Source of the DNA: Fasciola hepatica
Taxonomy: Eukaryota; Platyhelminthes; Trematoda; Plagiorchiida; Fasciolidae
Direction of reading: 5' to 3'
Length of the DNA stretch: 64,000 bases
NCBI GenBank assembly: GCA_948099385.1
Contig: CANUEZ040000116.1
Coordinates: 14,915,501 to 14,979,500, forward strand
Shown: positions 10,541 through 21,212 of the stretch, piece by piece
How the letters are laid out: every line of letters begins with the position of its first letter
How positions within the stretch are numbered: position 1 is the stretch's first letter
Position numbers and translations under genes: made by a program
The notes under the pieces: model-generated
The model's input: only the letters and a program-made list of their open reading frames with translations
Database searches by the model: none
Told to the model about the DNA's origin: nothing

Positions 10541-10740
10541 GCTGGGCAACACGAAGAACCTTGAATGGCAAGTTTGCATACTAGGTCTAGGAGATATATG
10601 ACAAATCCCACAGTGGTGTTTTACAGGTCACAAGGGAGCGGCTGGGACACACTAAGAACCCAAATGGCAAGTTTTTGTGATAGATCCAGAGAATATATGA
10701 CAAATCCTATCGTGGGTTATCTACAAGCCTAATGCTGCAG
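10541..10740 (+). repeat. Tandem duplication, 2 x 100 bp
   Basis: The unit starting GCTGGGCAACACGAAGAACC at 10541 recurs at 10641 as GCTGGGACACACTAAGAACC. Both units contain ATGGCAAGTTT, a GATC-like AGGTCTAGGAGATATATGAC / AGATCCAGAGAATATATGAC block and ATGACAAATCC. The second unit runs directly into repeat R. Confidence 0.85.
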
Positions 10741-11105
10741 GTTGCTGTTAGGTAAGGCTGTAAAAACTGGAGAATAGGTTGGATTCTAGGACAAGAGAAA
10801 CGCCGCTTTCTTATATAAAGGAGGGAAAATAGATCAGTGAGCGAAAATATGGGCGCTTTTCTCTACTTTCTCACATGTATGTTTACATATGCAACAATAT
10901 CTACATGTATATAATTGGCACTTTGATGAGACGTTTATTTCTTTTGATGTATCGACTTGCTGCCCAAAGCCACTGGAGTTCTGTAGCTGACGTCAACAAA
11001 CATGCCAAGTGTGCATGAGAGGTTACAAGGTGGCTGAAAATTAGAGCGGGAGGTGGATAAGCATATGTGGAGAGACCAGTTTGCTGTCACCCCAGTCAGT
11101 CTCAT
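10690..11105 (+). repeat. Repeat R, copy X
   Basis: It aligns along about 420 bp with 25910-26398. Shared anchors are GAGAATATATGACA / GAGTATATGACAC, CTAATGCTGC, TTTCTTA followed by AAAGGAGGG / AAAGAAGGG, ATGGGCG.TTTT, CACATGT, GTAGCTG.CGTCAAC, GAGCGGGAG, and CACCCCAGTCAGTC / CACACCAGTCAGTC. Divergence is roughly a third by eye. There is no coding potential. It could be a non-autonomous element, an old LTR or a regulatory repeat. Confidence 0.7.
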
Positions 11106-12480
11106 GCGTGGGACCCAAAAGCATATCGAGCGGACAAGGACGGTGTGGGGTTTCCCTTTCGCAGGATCAGGCTTGAGCTGATAGGGGACTCCCATGATTG
11201 AAGGTTGCCCATTTCTCTCACAGTCCAATATTGGTAGTATTTAGAGATCAAATCGATTCCACTATGTCTTTTTTGTTTCCCACTATTTGGCCTCTTTTCT
11301 GACAGACGGGTGGTTGGGCCCACATAGAAAATTTCCATAGCCCCTCAGTTCAGCCGTAATTTTCCGCGTATATATCATTCTTTTGCAACTGTTGCGGGTG
11401 GTCTGTTTTCCCCATTTTCGGAATCAGCCATGGTAGAGGTGCCTTTGACATCAGGGGTTTCGCTTGCATGGGCTGAGAAAATACAGAGTGGGGCTAAGCA
11501 AACACATGGAGTAGGACAACGAGTGTTGTGATGCACGTGCCTGCATGTATGTTTCAGTCTTGTACAGCGCTAGACAATTCCTAAGACTGCCGGAGGTCGT
11601 TCTGGTATGGTTGAGTTAGGCTGCGCCAATGGGAGATGTTATTGCACACACCGAGAGAGGATGGCTGTCTAAAATAGGTGATGGATTCAGAAATTTTGGC
11701 GACAGCCTAGTGCTAATGTCGGGAAGTATAAGAGGAGAAAGTTGAGGCCAACAGGTAGTTATTGGAAGGTGGGCTTACAGGATAAGAGACTTTCGACCGA
11801 GATGATTAAGAAAAGCAAATTACGGCCGGGCAGAGAAGCTGAGGGGAGTGGAAGCCAGAAAAAAAGTGAAGAGTCGAAGAATCAAGAAGAAAGTAGTGGG
11901 CGATAGAACTTCATGTCCTAGAATCTAGCACCGCTGAACCATTTGATGCTAGGGGAAAACATCAATGGCCAAAAGCTCTGAGCTAGAGGAAAAGCTGTTT
12001 TATATGGCTGCCCAAGTACTATATAGCGAGGGAGGCAGTAATTGTCTAGACATAGTTGTGAATACCGACTAGCGAATTAGATAAGGCAGGGTCGTATGGG
12101 GGTTAGGTGACAGAAGGTGAGCGTGGGTGAGTAGCGACAACCGGTAGGCATCTAACTAGTTATAGTTGTAAACGGCAAAGCTGTGTCCTACCGCAGTATG
12201 GGTTGTGTGCGGCATACGTAAAAAACGATAATAAGTATTAAGCTCAGCGTCTGTCATTAGGCAGGAAACGTTAGTTTTGGGATATGGTGTTATGATCCTA
12301 GTAGTGGAACCCGTTTTCAAATGCCAGCTCGACGGATGGCAGAAAGCGGGAGGGGAGACTGAAGCCAGGGTTCCAAAGTTCGATGCCTTCTTCATACGTT
12401 CGATCCGCAGATATGCCGGTGTTAGTCATAGACAACAGATGACCAAGGCCAAGTTGTGATTTGAGGGCATGGCTTAACTG
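11106..12480. other. Unassigned 1.4 kb (left arm)
   Basis: No domain was recognised. The minus frame 12156-12395 follows the LINE-A RT C-terminus and may be its 3' UTR or terminal coding sequence. A weak CAGTTCAG at 11347 is too short to call a LINE tail. Confidence 0.4.
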
Positions 12481-12522
12481 GGCTATCGACGCACACTTGC
12501 GAATAGTCAGGGGTAGCTTATT

Positions 12523-14402
12523 CTAAGGCTTTGAAAATTTATTAATAAATAATTTGGATCTTGTTTCCAGCCTGGGCTGTAGGATGGCCAGACTGAAGTC
12601 TCTGTGGCGCAGAGGGTATGATGAGTGTAGAGAAAACTGGATAGATTTGGTGGTAGTGAAAGCAGAGCGATGAATAAGTCTGTATAGAAAACACAAGTTT
12701 AGCCTAACATGTCTAAGCCATACGGGGTCAAGTTTTAGTAGAGTGCGTCGCCCTTTATAGCTTGATGGAGAAGAGTACCCTATTAGCTTCTCGGTAAACG
12801 TACACTGCACTTCTTCAAGGCGTATCATATCCGCTTTAGACATTCCGGAGAAGATCGTAGGGCAGTATTCGAGGCGGGATCTAGCATGGGATTGGTATGT
12901 AGGGATAATACGATGTTCCATTTTTAATGATCTGAGAACTAAGCCTATTATCTGTCTGGCCCTTGCCGCCTGAAATTAGACATGTTCCGAGAATTATAGA
13001 TAGTGTATCGAAGTCCAAGATCCCTCACTGATGAGCTTGGAGCGATGGGCACTTGGTTCATTGACAGGGTTCCCGGAGGGACTTGACATCTATAGGCTGT
13101 GTAGAAGCCTTTAGATTTCGAGAAGCACATCTGCCACGAAGTGCACTATTGATCATGTTTCTCAAGATCATTATTTATTTCAGACAGCGCTGTGCTCAAA
13201 TCTTGATGGCGGAACTCATAAACGATTTTGATGTCGTCGGCGAAGAGGAAAGGTGTGCCGTGTTGCACAAACGAAAAAATGGCGTCAATATAGAGTAAGA
13301 AGAATAGCGGGCCAAGTACACGTGATTTGGGGGGTACGGGTGGCGCATTTGAAGTGGTGTCAGCAGTCATGGATTTTGGAAAGGTGTTGAGCGCCTCAGC
13401 GATTTTGGCTGCAGATTGAATTTGCGTGTTGTTTCCACAAATTAAATAAGGTATCCTTGAAGACTATCTTTGGTTTCTGCTCTTTAACAGTCGAGACAGT
13501 CGGTAAGATCTGTCGAGGCTATTCCAGGCCGCAAGCTCCTGCTTTCTCAACAGTTCATTGGTCCGAAGACTGATGGCTACAGAGAGGGAGAGTGGAGTTG
13601 CAACAATATGGAGAAGTCTTTGGTTTTATCATAGATCTCTGCAGTTTCACATGTTTATTTCTGCAGCCTTGTTTGGTAAGAGCTGCGGGCTTGAGAACGG
13701 CTGGTCCCGATGGTGGTGATTGCTGACAAGCAACTATGTAGCTTATAGTAGGGTACGTCACTGGCGAGCTGGGGGTCGTGCTGCAGGAAAAAGACATCCC
13801 ATTTGAGTGGTCGAAGCATGGGCTCGAGGTTTATCCAGTTGATTGTGTGTAGGGGCCGCTGAGGTGAGCTGCATATGAGGTATGTGGGTCCGGTTGTGAA
13901 TCTGCAAGATACCATTATATGGTCACTGCCTGAGAAGAGATTAGGGGCAGTAGTTATCACATCCGATAGGTCAGTGGTAAACACCAGGTTAAGTATTTTG
14001 TTTCCTCTGGTTGGTGTCATTACGCGCCGGGCCCAGCCCCCTGCGCGTACGGTCGAAAAGAAGTTGCTGAAGTATTGAGATGATGACATGGTGTCCCAGC
14101 AGATATTAAGAGCATTGAAATCGTCAGCAATGAGTTTTTAAGATGAGGGTTATAGTGAAAAGTGGTCAAAAGCTTTGACTACGTGGGCGAGGTCCGTGAT
14201 GCTTTAATTGGGTGGTCGACAAAGGCAGCCAATATGGAGTGGAGAGCTGGCCAGAAGAACCGTTACTCATATTGAGTCCCGAATTGTGTCCAGTGTTGAA
14301 TCAGAGAAAGGAATGGTAGATAGGCTGTTTTCAATGTGGATTAGGTAGCCTCCTCCACCACAATGACTATTTTTGTGAAGGTTTGGTAACCTGCGATAGA
14401 CT
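12523..14402 (-). pseudogene. LINE-A fragment with internal RT deletion (left arm)
   Basis: On the minus strand, endonuclease C-terminal half (14402-13655: SIAGYQTF, MSSSQYFSNF, GSDHIMVSC) is followed by a linker (13560-13380). It then jumps directly into late RT (13370-13146: SRVLGPLFFLLYIDAIF, FLFADDIKIVYEF) and the C-terminal region (12921-12523: RSRLEYCPTIFSG). The RT segment between the linker and motif B, including motif A, is missing compared with 1-880, so this copy is an internally deleted relic. It abuts LINE-D sequence at 14402. Confidence 0.82.
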
Positions 14403-15775
14403 TTTGGTGATTGGAAAGTATATTCAGAAAGCATTTTTGCTGGCCTCTGGTTAATAACGATATACTAAAGCCAGCAGAACGTGGGTTTGTTAAAACCGTC
14501 GTGACCGACAAACTTGCTGATGCTCCTGGAAGAGGCCGCACGGAAAAATGAAGGTTGCTTTGCAGTGTAGGTACGTAATTTGGATTTCGATAAGGCCTTC
14601 GACTTTGTAAGTCACCGTCCGCCGGACCATAAATTACAGGCTTTTGGGATTGTCGGAAAAGCCAGTGATCAGATAGCACACTTCTTTGGGGATCGTAGTT
14701 TCTGTGTCAAGGTGGGTGTTTATGTATTTAGGCCAGAGCAGGCTACTGGTGATGTGCCACAGTGCCCAGTACTGGAACATTTGCTCCCCATTCCCTACAC
14801 AAATGACCTAGCGGGAGAATCGAGCAACCCGTGTTTCACCTTTGCAGATGATGTGAAGATAGCGGGGAGCGATTTGGAACATTACCCAGATGCTGTTCAC
14901 AGTTGGGTGAATCGATGAGATTTACCTTTGAATCTTGATGGGCTCCAGGTACTGACTGCCAATGTAGGCAAAAAGATACGTTTTCCGTTTCAAAAGGTGT
15001 CGAAGGTACCACAGCTGGATGCAGTGGTCGCTCAGGGCCTTAAGTTTCTAAGATAATGCCAGGTAGTTGCAAGTGTGTTCAGAAGAGCGCTAGCTATTTA
15101 ATGCAATAGAGTCACGTGAAAAACCGGAAGACTTCCATTTTTGTGAAACCTCTTCCCCAGTTCCGTTGGAATAAAGTGCGTTTGTAAGGAGTGCAGCAAC
15201 CTGCAAGTAGAGCGATCGGTCATAGAGGGTCATCTCACACCCAGAGTATAGAAGACTTTACCATCTCCATTGTCCGCGTCTTGGAGGCCGGGGTCACACA
15301 ACGGAGGCGTTCAAAATGATAAATGGTCTGCTAGGTATGAAGATGGGTGGGTTTTTCTTTCCTATCCCTGATTGTGGCGCCAGGAGACAGTATCAGGCAA
15401 AAGGGCGCACTCTCAAGGCTGGATATAGGAGCTAAGTATGTACTAATAGGTCCAGGCCTATGTGGAGTAGACTGCCAGAAGACTCCGTCAGATGCAACAG
15501 TGTACGAAGTTTCAAGAACGGCTCGGATTCACCCTGGAACACATCTTTGCAAGACTAAGGCCTATGAATGGGGTGTGAGGTAGCGAGCCTGTGGTACTTC
15601 TGTCAGTGTCCGTGAACGGGATACTGCCTAGCATTTTTGCCTTTCAGATCAAACAGTGAGAGCAGGACACAGGGTGTCAAGAAAACTAGCCGACCACATA
15701 GCGGTCTAGACTCAAGATTGTTCCCGAACACTTTCACCCCGCGCGAACTGAACTCAACTGAACTGAACTCAATGG
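14403..15775 (+). pseudogene. LINE-D fragment, opposite strand (left arm)
   Basis: The plus-strand frame starts inside the RT (ESIFRKHFCWPLVNND, ERGFVK), continues after frameshifts into LDFDKAFDFVSHRPPDHKL (14580-14918), has GDVPQCPVLE in place of GVPQGSVLG, and keeps FADDVKIAGSDLEH. Coding similarity fades after about 15000. It ends with a LINE-type tail of TGAAC repeats at 15745-15770, giving a natural 3' end. It is 5' truncated, as is usual for LINE copies. Confidence 0.8.
15744..15772 (+). repeat. TGAAC tail of the LINE-D fragment
   Basis: The run is GAACTGAACTCAACTGAAC followed by TGAACTC, five imperfect units of the pentamer, at the 3' end of the LINE-D fragment. The following base run (AATGGTTTAAG) belongs to no recognised LINE, so this is an insertion boundary. 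Confidence 0.85.
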
Positions 15776-16379
15776 TTTAAGAAAGTTCGAAGATCCTCTT
15801 TAGAAGTTAATTGGCTCTACATTAACTCAGATGGCGAGAACGACGTGACCGTGGTAAAAGTGTTCCTCCGGAAAAAGCACCGAAGCACCAAATGTACTTC
15901 TTGCTGTGAAGGTGTCGGATTCTCGCTCCAAGCCGCTTTTGTAACGGATGAAGTGCGGGTGCAGCAAAGACCCGATCCCTTTTTTGGGATACCCCTCAAA
16001 GCTAATGAGCGTACGAGCTACGCCCTCAGTACTTTTCCTGACCCTGGACGGGGTGATAGTGTGCCGGACGAGCTCTCCACATGAAAACCAACCCTATTTA
16101 TCTCAATCTGGACCCTCCCGGTTTCCCTACACTATTTTCGACCAGCTAGCTGATGCCAAACTCCGATTTTATGCAAGCTCTCCAAATTCTAACCATGTGA
16201 AGTCAGCTTTGTTCATAATCCTTCCTTTCGACACATGGACCGAATGTCACTAGCATTCGTTCATGCTCAAGAATAATATGCAAACTAACCTCTCTGAAGC
16301 CAGCCTTGGATCTTCACCCGTAAGTCGCTTGCACCCAAAAACAGTTGCGACCAACCTGGGTTTCCACTCGCCTGAGTCG
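15776..16379. other. Unassigned 0.6 kb (left arm)
   Basis: Short overlapping frames only; no motif, repeat or tail was recognised. The mirrored copy is 26399-27002. Confidence 0.4.
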
Positions 16380-16868
16380 TTTTCTCAGAGCGCACGTGAC
16401 TGACTGGTGTGGTGAAGGACTGGACACTTCACATATAAAGACCCATCTCCCGCTCCAAGTTTCAACCACCCCATGTCCTTCCACGTATGCTTCGCATGCA
16501 CGTTGACGCCAGCTACGAAACCATCGGGGCGCTGACTGTTATCTTACTGCTCTGGACAACGAGTCGGGGCATCAGACAGTTACCACATCTCATCATAACA
16601 GTAAATATACACACATAAATATAAAATCATGTATGAACACATGTGTAATAACTTAGGGAAAACCGCCCATATGTTTTGCTCACACCCATCTACCCTTCTT
16701 TCTTTTTTGTAAGAAAGCCAAGTCTCCTGGCCCCTAGTATACAACCCTCCCTCCAGTTTACAGCTCAAACTATAAGCATCCTTCCGTATACCAAGACTCA
16801 ACACCAAACAGCAGCATTAGACCAGCAGATACGCCATGGTAGGTAGTGTCATATACTCTGTGGACCTA
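16380..16868 (-). repeat. Repeat R, copy Y (left arm)
   Basis: This is the reverse complement of 25910-26398, hence homologous to copy X at 10690-11105 but in the opposite orientation. Within one arm the two R copies lie about 5.3 kb apart. Copy Y lies directly against the 5' LTR of the Ty3 element (12 bp away). Confidence 0.7.
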
Positions 16869-16879
16869 ATAAACAGAAC

Positions 16880-17187
16880 AGTAGCTGTGGCCTTCTTCGT
16901 TCATACTTATACCACGCTCATTGTTTAACTGAAAGCTGGCTGCCAAGCGCGGTTGCCATTTGACCGTTGCTCTTGCGCACGCTCTCACGCACGCTCCCAA
17001 ATACACGCTAACCACCATCTCTCCCAATTGCCTTCTCGTTCTCAGGGGTCGTGGAGAATACTGCTTTGGTTAACGTATTCGTCTAGTGCCGAGCATTAGA
17101 GTAACGTGCAAGTGGTCCCCGCATTACAAGGGGCCAAAGCACGCGTTTACTAAGGAAACCGCGAATTAAGGTCTAACCAACTTTACA
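16880..17187 (+). repeat. 5' LTR of the Ty3/CsRn1-like element (left copy)
   Basis: 308 bp, same length as the complete LTR at 21213-21520 and as 25591-25898. It ends in TTTACA, followed after one base by the primer-binding site. The opening bases AGTAGC differ from the TGTAGC of the 3' LTR. The interior is nearly identical to the 3' LTR, with most of the roughly nine differences at the two ends. Confidence 0.9.
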
Positions 17188-17189
17188 AT

Positions 17190-17208
17190 TGGTGAGCCCG
17201 ACGTGATC
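17190..17208 (+). promoter_or_regulatory. Primer-binding site, tRNA-Trp type
   Basis: The sequence TGGTGAGCCCGACGTGATC begins two bases after the LTR end. It fits the reverse complement of the 3' end of eukaryotic tRNA-Trp at all but one position, as I recall that tRNA. Use of tRNA-Trp is characteristic of the CsRn1 group, originally described from Clonorchis. Confidence 0.8.
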
Positions 17209-17329
17209 CCCAGGCCACGTGAGTTTCCCTCTTTTCTACCGTTCAAGGTCCCGTCTGTCAATCGCCGTCTGCTGAACGAAAACCCTACTCCGACCCAACC
17301 CTTGGGGCGAGCACGCTGCACGTACCGGC

Positions 17330-17800
17330 ATTCATGCCTGCCGATCCAGAACTCTGGTTCATGCTGGTCGAGTTGTTGTTTCGAAAACTGCCGTATAACC
17401 AGTGACGTCAGCCGTTTAAGGCGGGTAGCAGGCCCCCTCCCGTCGGAGGTCACAATGCAAGTAAGGGACGTAATAATCTCTTCCCGAAGCTGCGAGGCTT
17501 TAAATGAGGCCGTCATTGTCCGCACGACCCTCAACGCAGGACCAACGTATGCAACAACTTCAAAACGTTCAGCTTGGAAGAAGAAAGCCCTCCGAACTGC
17601 CGCTTGAGATGTAGCTGTTGAGAGGACCGGCGATGAGCGAGGACCCGCTCTTAAGGGAACTTTGACTGCAGCGTTTGCCGCACAATATTCCAGTTTTACT
17701 AGGTGCCACGTGCAAGTGCTCGCTGGAGGAAACTGCAGCGATAGCTGATGACATTATATCACGATACAACCCCGCTGTGGCTGGAGTACCCAGAGCCTCC
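17330..17800 (+). pseudogene. gag remnant of the Ty3 element
   Basis: The frame from 17338 reads MPADPELWFMLVELLFRKLP and meets a stop. The adjacent frame continues with EVTMQVRDVIISSRSCEALN, and a third frame gives RMQQLQNVQLGRRKPSELPL and ETAAIADDIISRYN. Together they match the order of a Ty3/CsRn1 capsid domain, which packages the RNA into particles, but at least two frameshifts break it. The nucleocapsid zinc knuckle was not seen. Confidence 0.7.
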
Positions 17801-17960
17801 GTCACAACGGTACCTGCCTGACAGTAAGAAGAAGTGGGTCACAGGAGCGGCACCGAGCACGCTCACCTAGGTTCCATAGTCCGTCGCTGAGACGACGGTT
17901 TGGTTCTTCAAAAGAAAGGTATTGTAAATACCCTAGTCGATTCGGTGAGGGAGCCAAACG

Positions 17961-18330
17961 ATGCGAACCAAGGTGTACGTTTCCCAGTGCCCATCAGGGA
18001 AGATAAACCTTCGGCTCGTGGTGGCGATCCACGAAACCGGGTATCAAACCAACGGCCGCCTTTTGAACGTAAGGGACATCATTTCAAATAGCCCATTCCT
18101 TGCAGATACCGGTGCCGGAGTGAGCATCCTGCCCCGACCGAAAGGCGATAATAGCACACCGCAGGCACAAACATTACACGCTGCCAATGGCACAGCCATC
18201 CCAAAGTTTGGTCAGCGGTCGCTCACCTTAAACTTAGGTTTAAAGCGTAAGTTTCGTTAGGTATTCATCGTCGCCGACGTCCCGTACCCAATTCTAGGCA
18301 TTGACTCCCTGCAACACTTAGACATGTCAG
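17961..18330 (+). pseudogene. Ty3 aspartic protease domain
   Basis: A 99-aa frame (17961-18260) has the active-site motif FLADTGAGVSILP at 18095-18133. After a stop it is followed by IVADVPYPILGIDSLQHLDM, the C-terminal ILG(I/M)D signature of retroelement proteases. The active-site aspartate is intact (GAT at 18104). The in-frame stop at about 18258 between the two motifs makes it non-functional as a polyprotein. Confidence 0.85.
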
Positions 18331-18479
18331 TTGATGCAAGGCACCGCAGGGTGGTGGATCCTCATACCACTCTCGCTGTTGCCGGTTATAGTTCGCCAGT
18401 GAACCAAGTCGCGTCTTTTAAAGTTTAACAGCCGGCACACCAACCTTATGGCAAACTCACAGCCGCCTACCCGGCCACG

Positions 18480-18690
18480 TTTCGGCAGGCCGTGCCTCTC
18501 CCAGCAGTGACCACCAACGTCACTCACAATATCGATGCTAAGGGACCCCCAGTGTTCAATAGGCCGCGTCGGTTAGCACCAGAAAAGCTTTGTGTTGCAC
18601 AGGCTGAATCCAAACACATGCTAGAACTGGGTATGATACGCACTTCTAGTAGCCCTTGGGCTCCCCTTCGTCATATGGTCCCTAGTTTCC
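18480..18690 (+). pseudogene. Ty3 RT N-terminal edge, then deletion
   Basis: The frame reads NIDAKGPPVFNRPRRLAPEK and LGMIRTSSSPWAPLRHMVP, the segment that normally precedes the RT palm. At 18683-18686 it jumps into VSDIRDYPEPQSFRQL, which normally lies after the RT. The catalytic core with motif A and the YIDD box is gone. The mirror has the identical junction at 24092-24095. Confidence 0.88.
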
Positions 18691-19531
18691 GATATTCGCG
18701 ACTACCCTGAACCCCAATCTTTTCGCCAGTTGCGTCAGTTTGCCGGCCTGGAGAATTTCTACCGCCGATTTATTCGTCACTGTGCGGAAACGATGCAACC
18801 CCTCACTGACCTGTTGCGAAGAGGTAAACGAAAATTCGTGTTTCCCGACACGGCACAAGTCGCATTTGCCTTGGTCAAAGATGCTGTCACCAAAACAGCA
18901 CTCTCTACCCACCACGACCCTTTGGCTCCTGTTTCGGTATTGACGGATGCCTTGGACACAGCGGTTGGATCACTACTGCGACATTTTGCAGACGATTCTC
19001 GGCAACTTCGAGCATTCTTCTCCGAGCACCTATTACCCGCAATCTAGGTACAACACATTTGGTAGGGAGTTATTTGCCATCTACTTGGGAATCCGTCATT
19101 TTCGACATGCATTCGAAGGCCGTTCATTTATGATGCTCACAGAACGCAAGCCTTTGGTTTACGCAATGAAGTCAGCTCCTGATCGATACTCATCACGCGA
19201 GATTCGTCACTTATACTTTGTCTTACAGGTTACTGTGGACATACGACACGTCTCTGAGGTACTCAATCCGGTCGCCGACGTCTTATCACGCGTACATCAG
19301 CCAAGTCTGTCACCAACGCTTAACATCAACTTGGACGCGACGGCACGGTCCCAAACTATGGACCCTGACACCGAACAACTCCGGCAAAACGGTTCTTTCA
19401 GCTTGACCACAGTACCCATCCCAACTTCCCAGAATACTATCGTGTGCGATGTGTCGCAAGGTCACCCTAGGCCGGTGGTTCCTGCTTCTCACCGTTATCC
19501 CACTTTCCTGACACTCCGTGATCTGGTGTAG
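18687..19531 (+). pseudogene. Ty3 RT C-terminal connection and RNase H
   Basis: Frame 18730-19047 has LRQFAGLENFYRRFIRHCAE, LTDLLRRGKRKF and VLTDALDTAVGSLL, the RT connection and the start of RNase H. A frameshift near 19020 leads to frame 18947-19531, with FGRELFAIYLGIRHFRHAFE, FMMLTERKPLVYAM and PVADVLSRV, the end of RNase H. The expected D-A-S of the RNase H is D-A-L. The remainder to 19531 is the RNase H-integrase linker. Confidence 0.85.
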
Positions 19532-19537
19532 CCGGGT

Positions 19538-20044
19538 GTGACGGCCTCGGTGAAACTGATAACTGAGCCTTCTGTTAGGCACAATGTCAAACGAGATATC
19601 CGTCAATGGGCTCGTGCTTGCCTGCAGTGTCAGAGTGTTAAGACCCATAGGCACACTAAAACGACGTTAGCCAGGTTCCCAGAACTTGAAACACGTTTTC
19701 ATCATGTGCACGTCGACCTCGTAGGACCATTTCCATTTCCGCTTGGGTACGTTTTCATACTGACATGCGTGGATAGTTTTGCTCGCTGGCAGAAGGCCAT
19801 TCCTGTCCCTCGTCTCACGTTCAAAGGGGCCGCGAAAGCTTTCCTGACCGGTTGGGTTAGTCATTTCGGTTGTCCGGCAATTGTGACCACCGATCGTGGT
19901 TCACAATTTGGCGACGCTTTTGGCAGCCTACTCGCTACGCTTGGTTGCCAACACAATAGGACGACAGCCTACCACCCTCAGGCCAGTGGTATGGTTGAGC
20001 GTTTCCACCGGCAATTAAAAGCTGCCCTTTCGAGCAAACGGTAA
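19538..20044 (+). CDS. Ty3 integrase core
   Basis: A 168-aa open frame with the CxxC half of the N-terminal zinc site (ARACLQCQSVKTH) and a full DDE catalytic core: VDLVGPFPFPLGYVF (first D), VTTDRGSQFGDAF (second D at 19892) and SGMVERFHRQL (E at 19997), with 34 residues between the last two. The histidine pair of the zinc site is disrupted by the stop at 19529. The core residues are complete, so this is the best-preserved domain of the element. Confidence 0.88.
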   Translation: MTASVKLITEPSVRHNVKRDIRQWARACLQCQSVKTHRHTKTTLARFPELETRFHHVHVDLVGPFPFPLGYVFILTCVDSFARWQKAIPVPRLTFKGAAKAFLTGWVSHFGCPAIVTTDRGSQFGDAFGSLLATLGCQHNRTTAYHPQASGMVERFHRQLKAALSSKR

Positions 20045-20236
20045 CCCCCTTTGGAGTGAAACACTACCGTTGGCACTCTTGAGCCTGTGTACCAACGTTG
20101 GGGGGAATTACACACAACACCGGCCGTACTAGTGCATGGCTGTACACTTCGTCTGCCTGGGGAGTTGGTAGCCCTCTCACCAACCGTGACCTTTGACTAC
20201 GGTGACTATGCTTAACACCTTAGGCAGCATATGTGA

Positions 20237-20689
20237 GTGCTTAAGGCCAGTCCGCCGCACAAACAACAGTCTACAAGTTATGTCCCAACTGCGTTAGAAA
20301 CCGCTACTCATGTATTCTTTCGCGTTGATAGCGTTCTATCTTCACCACAGGCGCCATACACCGTCCCGTTTCGGGTGATAAAACGTGGGGCAGAAAGATT
20401 TGTCATGGACATCAGCGGACGACACGACATCTTATCTATCGACCGTCTCAAGCCTGCCATCATGGAGTGCGAGCCCCTCGGCCAATTTACACCCACTCAA
20501 GACGCTCAGTCACCCGCATCGCGCGAGTTAATACTCAAACCACTCACAATTACGCCTAGTGAGGACTCGGCAGCTGGTCCATCAGAATGGCCAACTATGC
20601 CCACAAAGCGGAGTGGCCGTCGCGGTCGCCAACTGCGAAATCCCGTTCACTTCGCCGATTTCGTGACGATTTTTACAGCCGACTGTTAG
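20237..20689 (+). CDS. Ty3 integrase C-terminal domain
   Basis: A 150-aa open frame contains a GPY/F-like module: SSPQAPYTVPFRVIKRGAER, then FVMDISGRHDILSIDRLKPA, a small beta-barrel that helps choose the insertion site. The tail SGRRGRQLRNPVHF is basic, as at the end of CsRn1-type pol. It is separated from the core by frame breaks at 20045-20236. Confidence 0.85.
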   Translation: MLKASPPHKQQSTSYVPTALETATHVFFRVDSVLSSPQAPYTVPFRVIKRGAERFVMDISGRHDILSIDRLKPAIMECEPLGQFTPTQDAQSPASRELILKPLTITPSEDSAAGPSEWPTMPTKRSGRRGRQLRNPVHFADFVTIFTADC

Positions 20690-21063
20690 TAATAAAATGG
20701 AAAGTTCACCATGGATTTACCAACCAACAGAACCGAGAAATTGCAATCCGTAGTTATGATTTCATTTTCTTCTGGGCTCCTAGCGACTACAACAACACCG
20801 AACACCGTTCGTGTATTGTCACTACTGTCCGACATACGCCGGCGCCCTCAGGCGCTATCTTGTTCCAGTTTACCTTGCCCTCCCTCAGACGGATTTACAC
20901 AGTCACACTGGCTTCATCCGCAGCCCTGCTGACTCCCGTGCAATTTCAAGGAGCCAATCACTGGACAACGGGACGATTGGTCATTGTGGTACTGAAAACG
21001 ACAACCGGACGCGCCTTTGGATGGACCCGACGCGGCATCTTCCTGCTCGCATGCGTATGAGAC
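20690..21063 (+). other. 3' region of the Ty3 element, cut at the loop
   Basis: A region after pol without retroviral domains. A 157-aa frame (20587-21060) is open but has no recognised motif. The mirrored copy continues past this point to its LTR; this copy stops at GAGAC (21063). Confidence 0.6.
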
Positions 21064-21212
21064 TCGAGTCCTTAGACTTGTTCAGCTGCTTCCTCGCGAA
21101 CTGTAAATACCCTCGGTTTCTTATTTCTTACGGTCTGCCTCCGCGCGTCGCCCTCAGGTTCAATATCCCTAATGAATCTCTAAAGCTATATTACTCAGAG
21201 CAGTGGAGATTC
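21064..21212. other. Central spacer, single-copy flank
   Basis: 149 bp found only once. It joins the left-arm Ty3 element to the end of the minus-strand 3' LTR and would be genomic flank of the right element. The five bases next to the 3' LTR (GATTC) do not match the five bases flanking the 5' LTR, so no target-site duplication is visible. Confidence 0.8.

Larger units (their letters stand above)
2975..21063 (+). repeat. Left arm of the giant palindrome (18.1 kb)
   Basis: The reverse complement of this whole stretch recurs in 21715-56844. Checkpoints: 20587-21060 pairs with 21718-22191, 14580-14918 with 27860-28198, 10935-11228 with 35659-35952, 7071-7547 with 39339-39815, and 3922-4458 with 55361-55897. 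The outer end is sharp: both copies share TTGAGTAGGAGATC (2975 onward), then the left continues as LINE-A and the right as LINE-B endonuclease. The inner end is at GAGAC (21063). Confidence 0.97.
16880..21063 (+). mobile_element. Ty3/Gypsy CsRn1-like retrotransposon, lacks 3' LTR (left copy)
   Basis: Order: 5' LTR, tRNA-Trp primer site, gag remnant, protease, RT start, an internal deletion, RNase H, integrase and a 3' region. It is cut at 21063, inside the 3' region, so its 3' LTR is absent. The mirror copy at 21213-25898 is complete at that end. Both copies share the same RT deletion and the same frame breaks, so this element was already defective when the palindrome formed. Confidence 0.93.

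Noticed and set aside
11343..11355. CAGTTCAG as a LINE tail
   Set aside because: Only about one and a half units, with no LINE sequence beside it.
17203..17607. 134-aa ORF as an intact gag
   Set aside because: The frame mixes non-gag peptide with only part of the capsid similarity; the domain runs over three frames.
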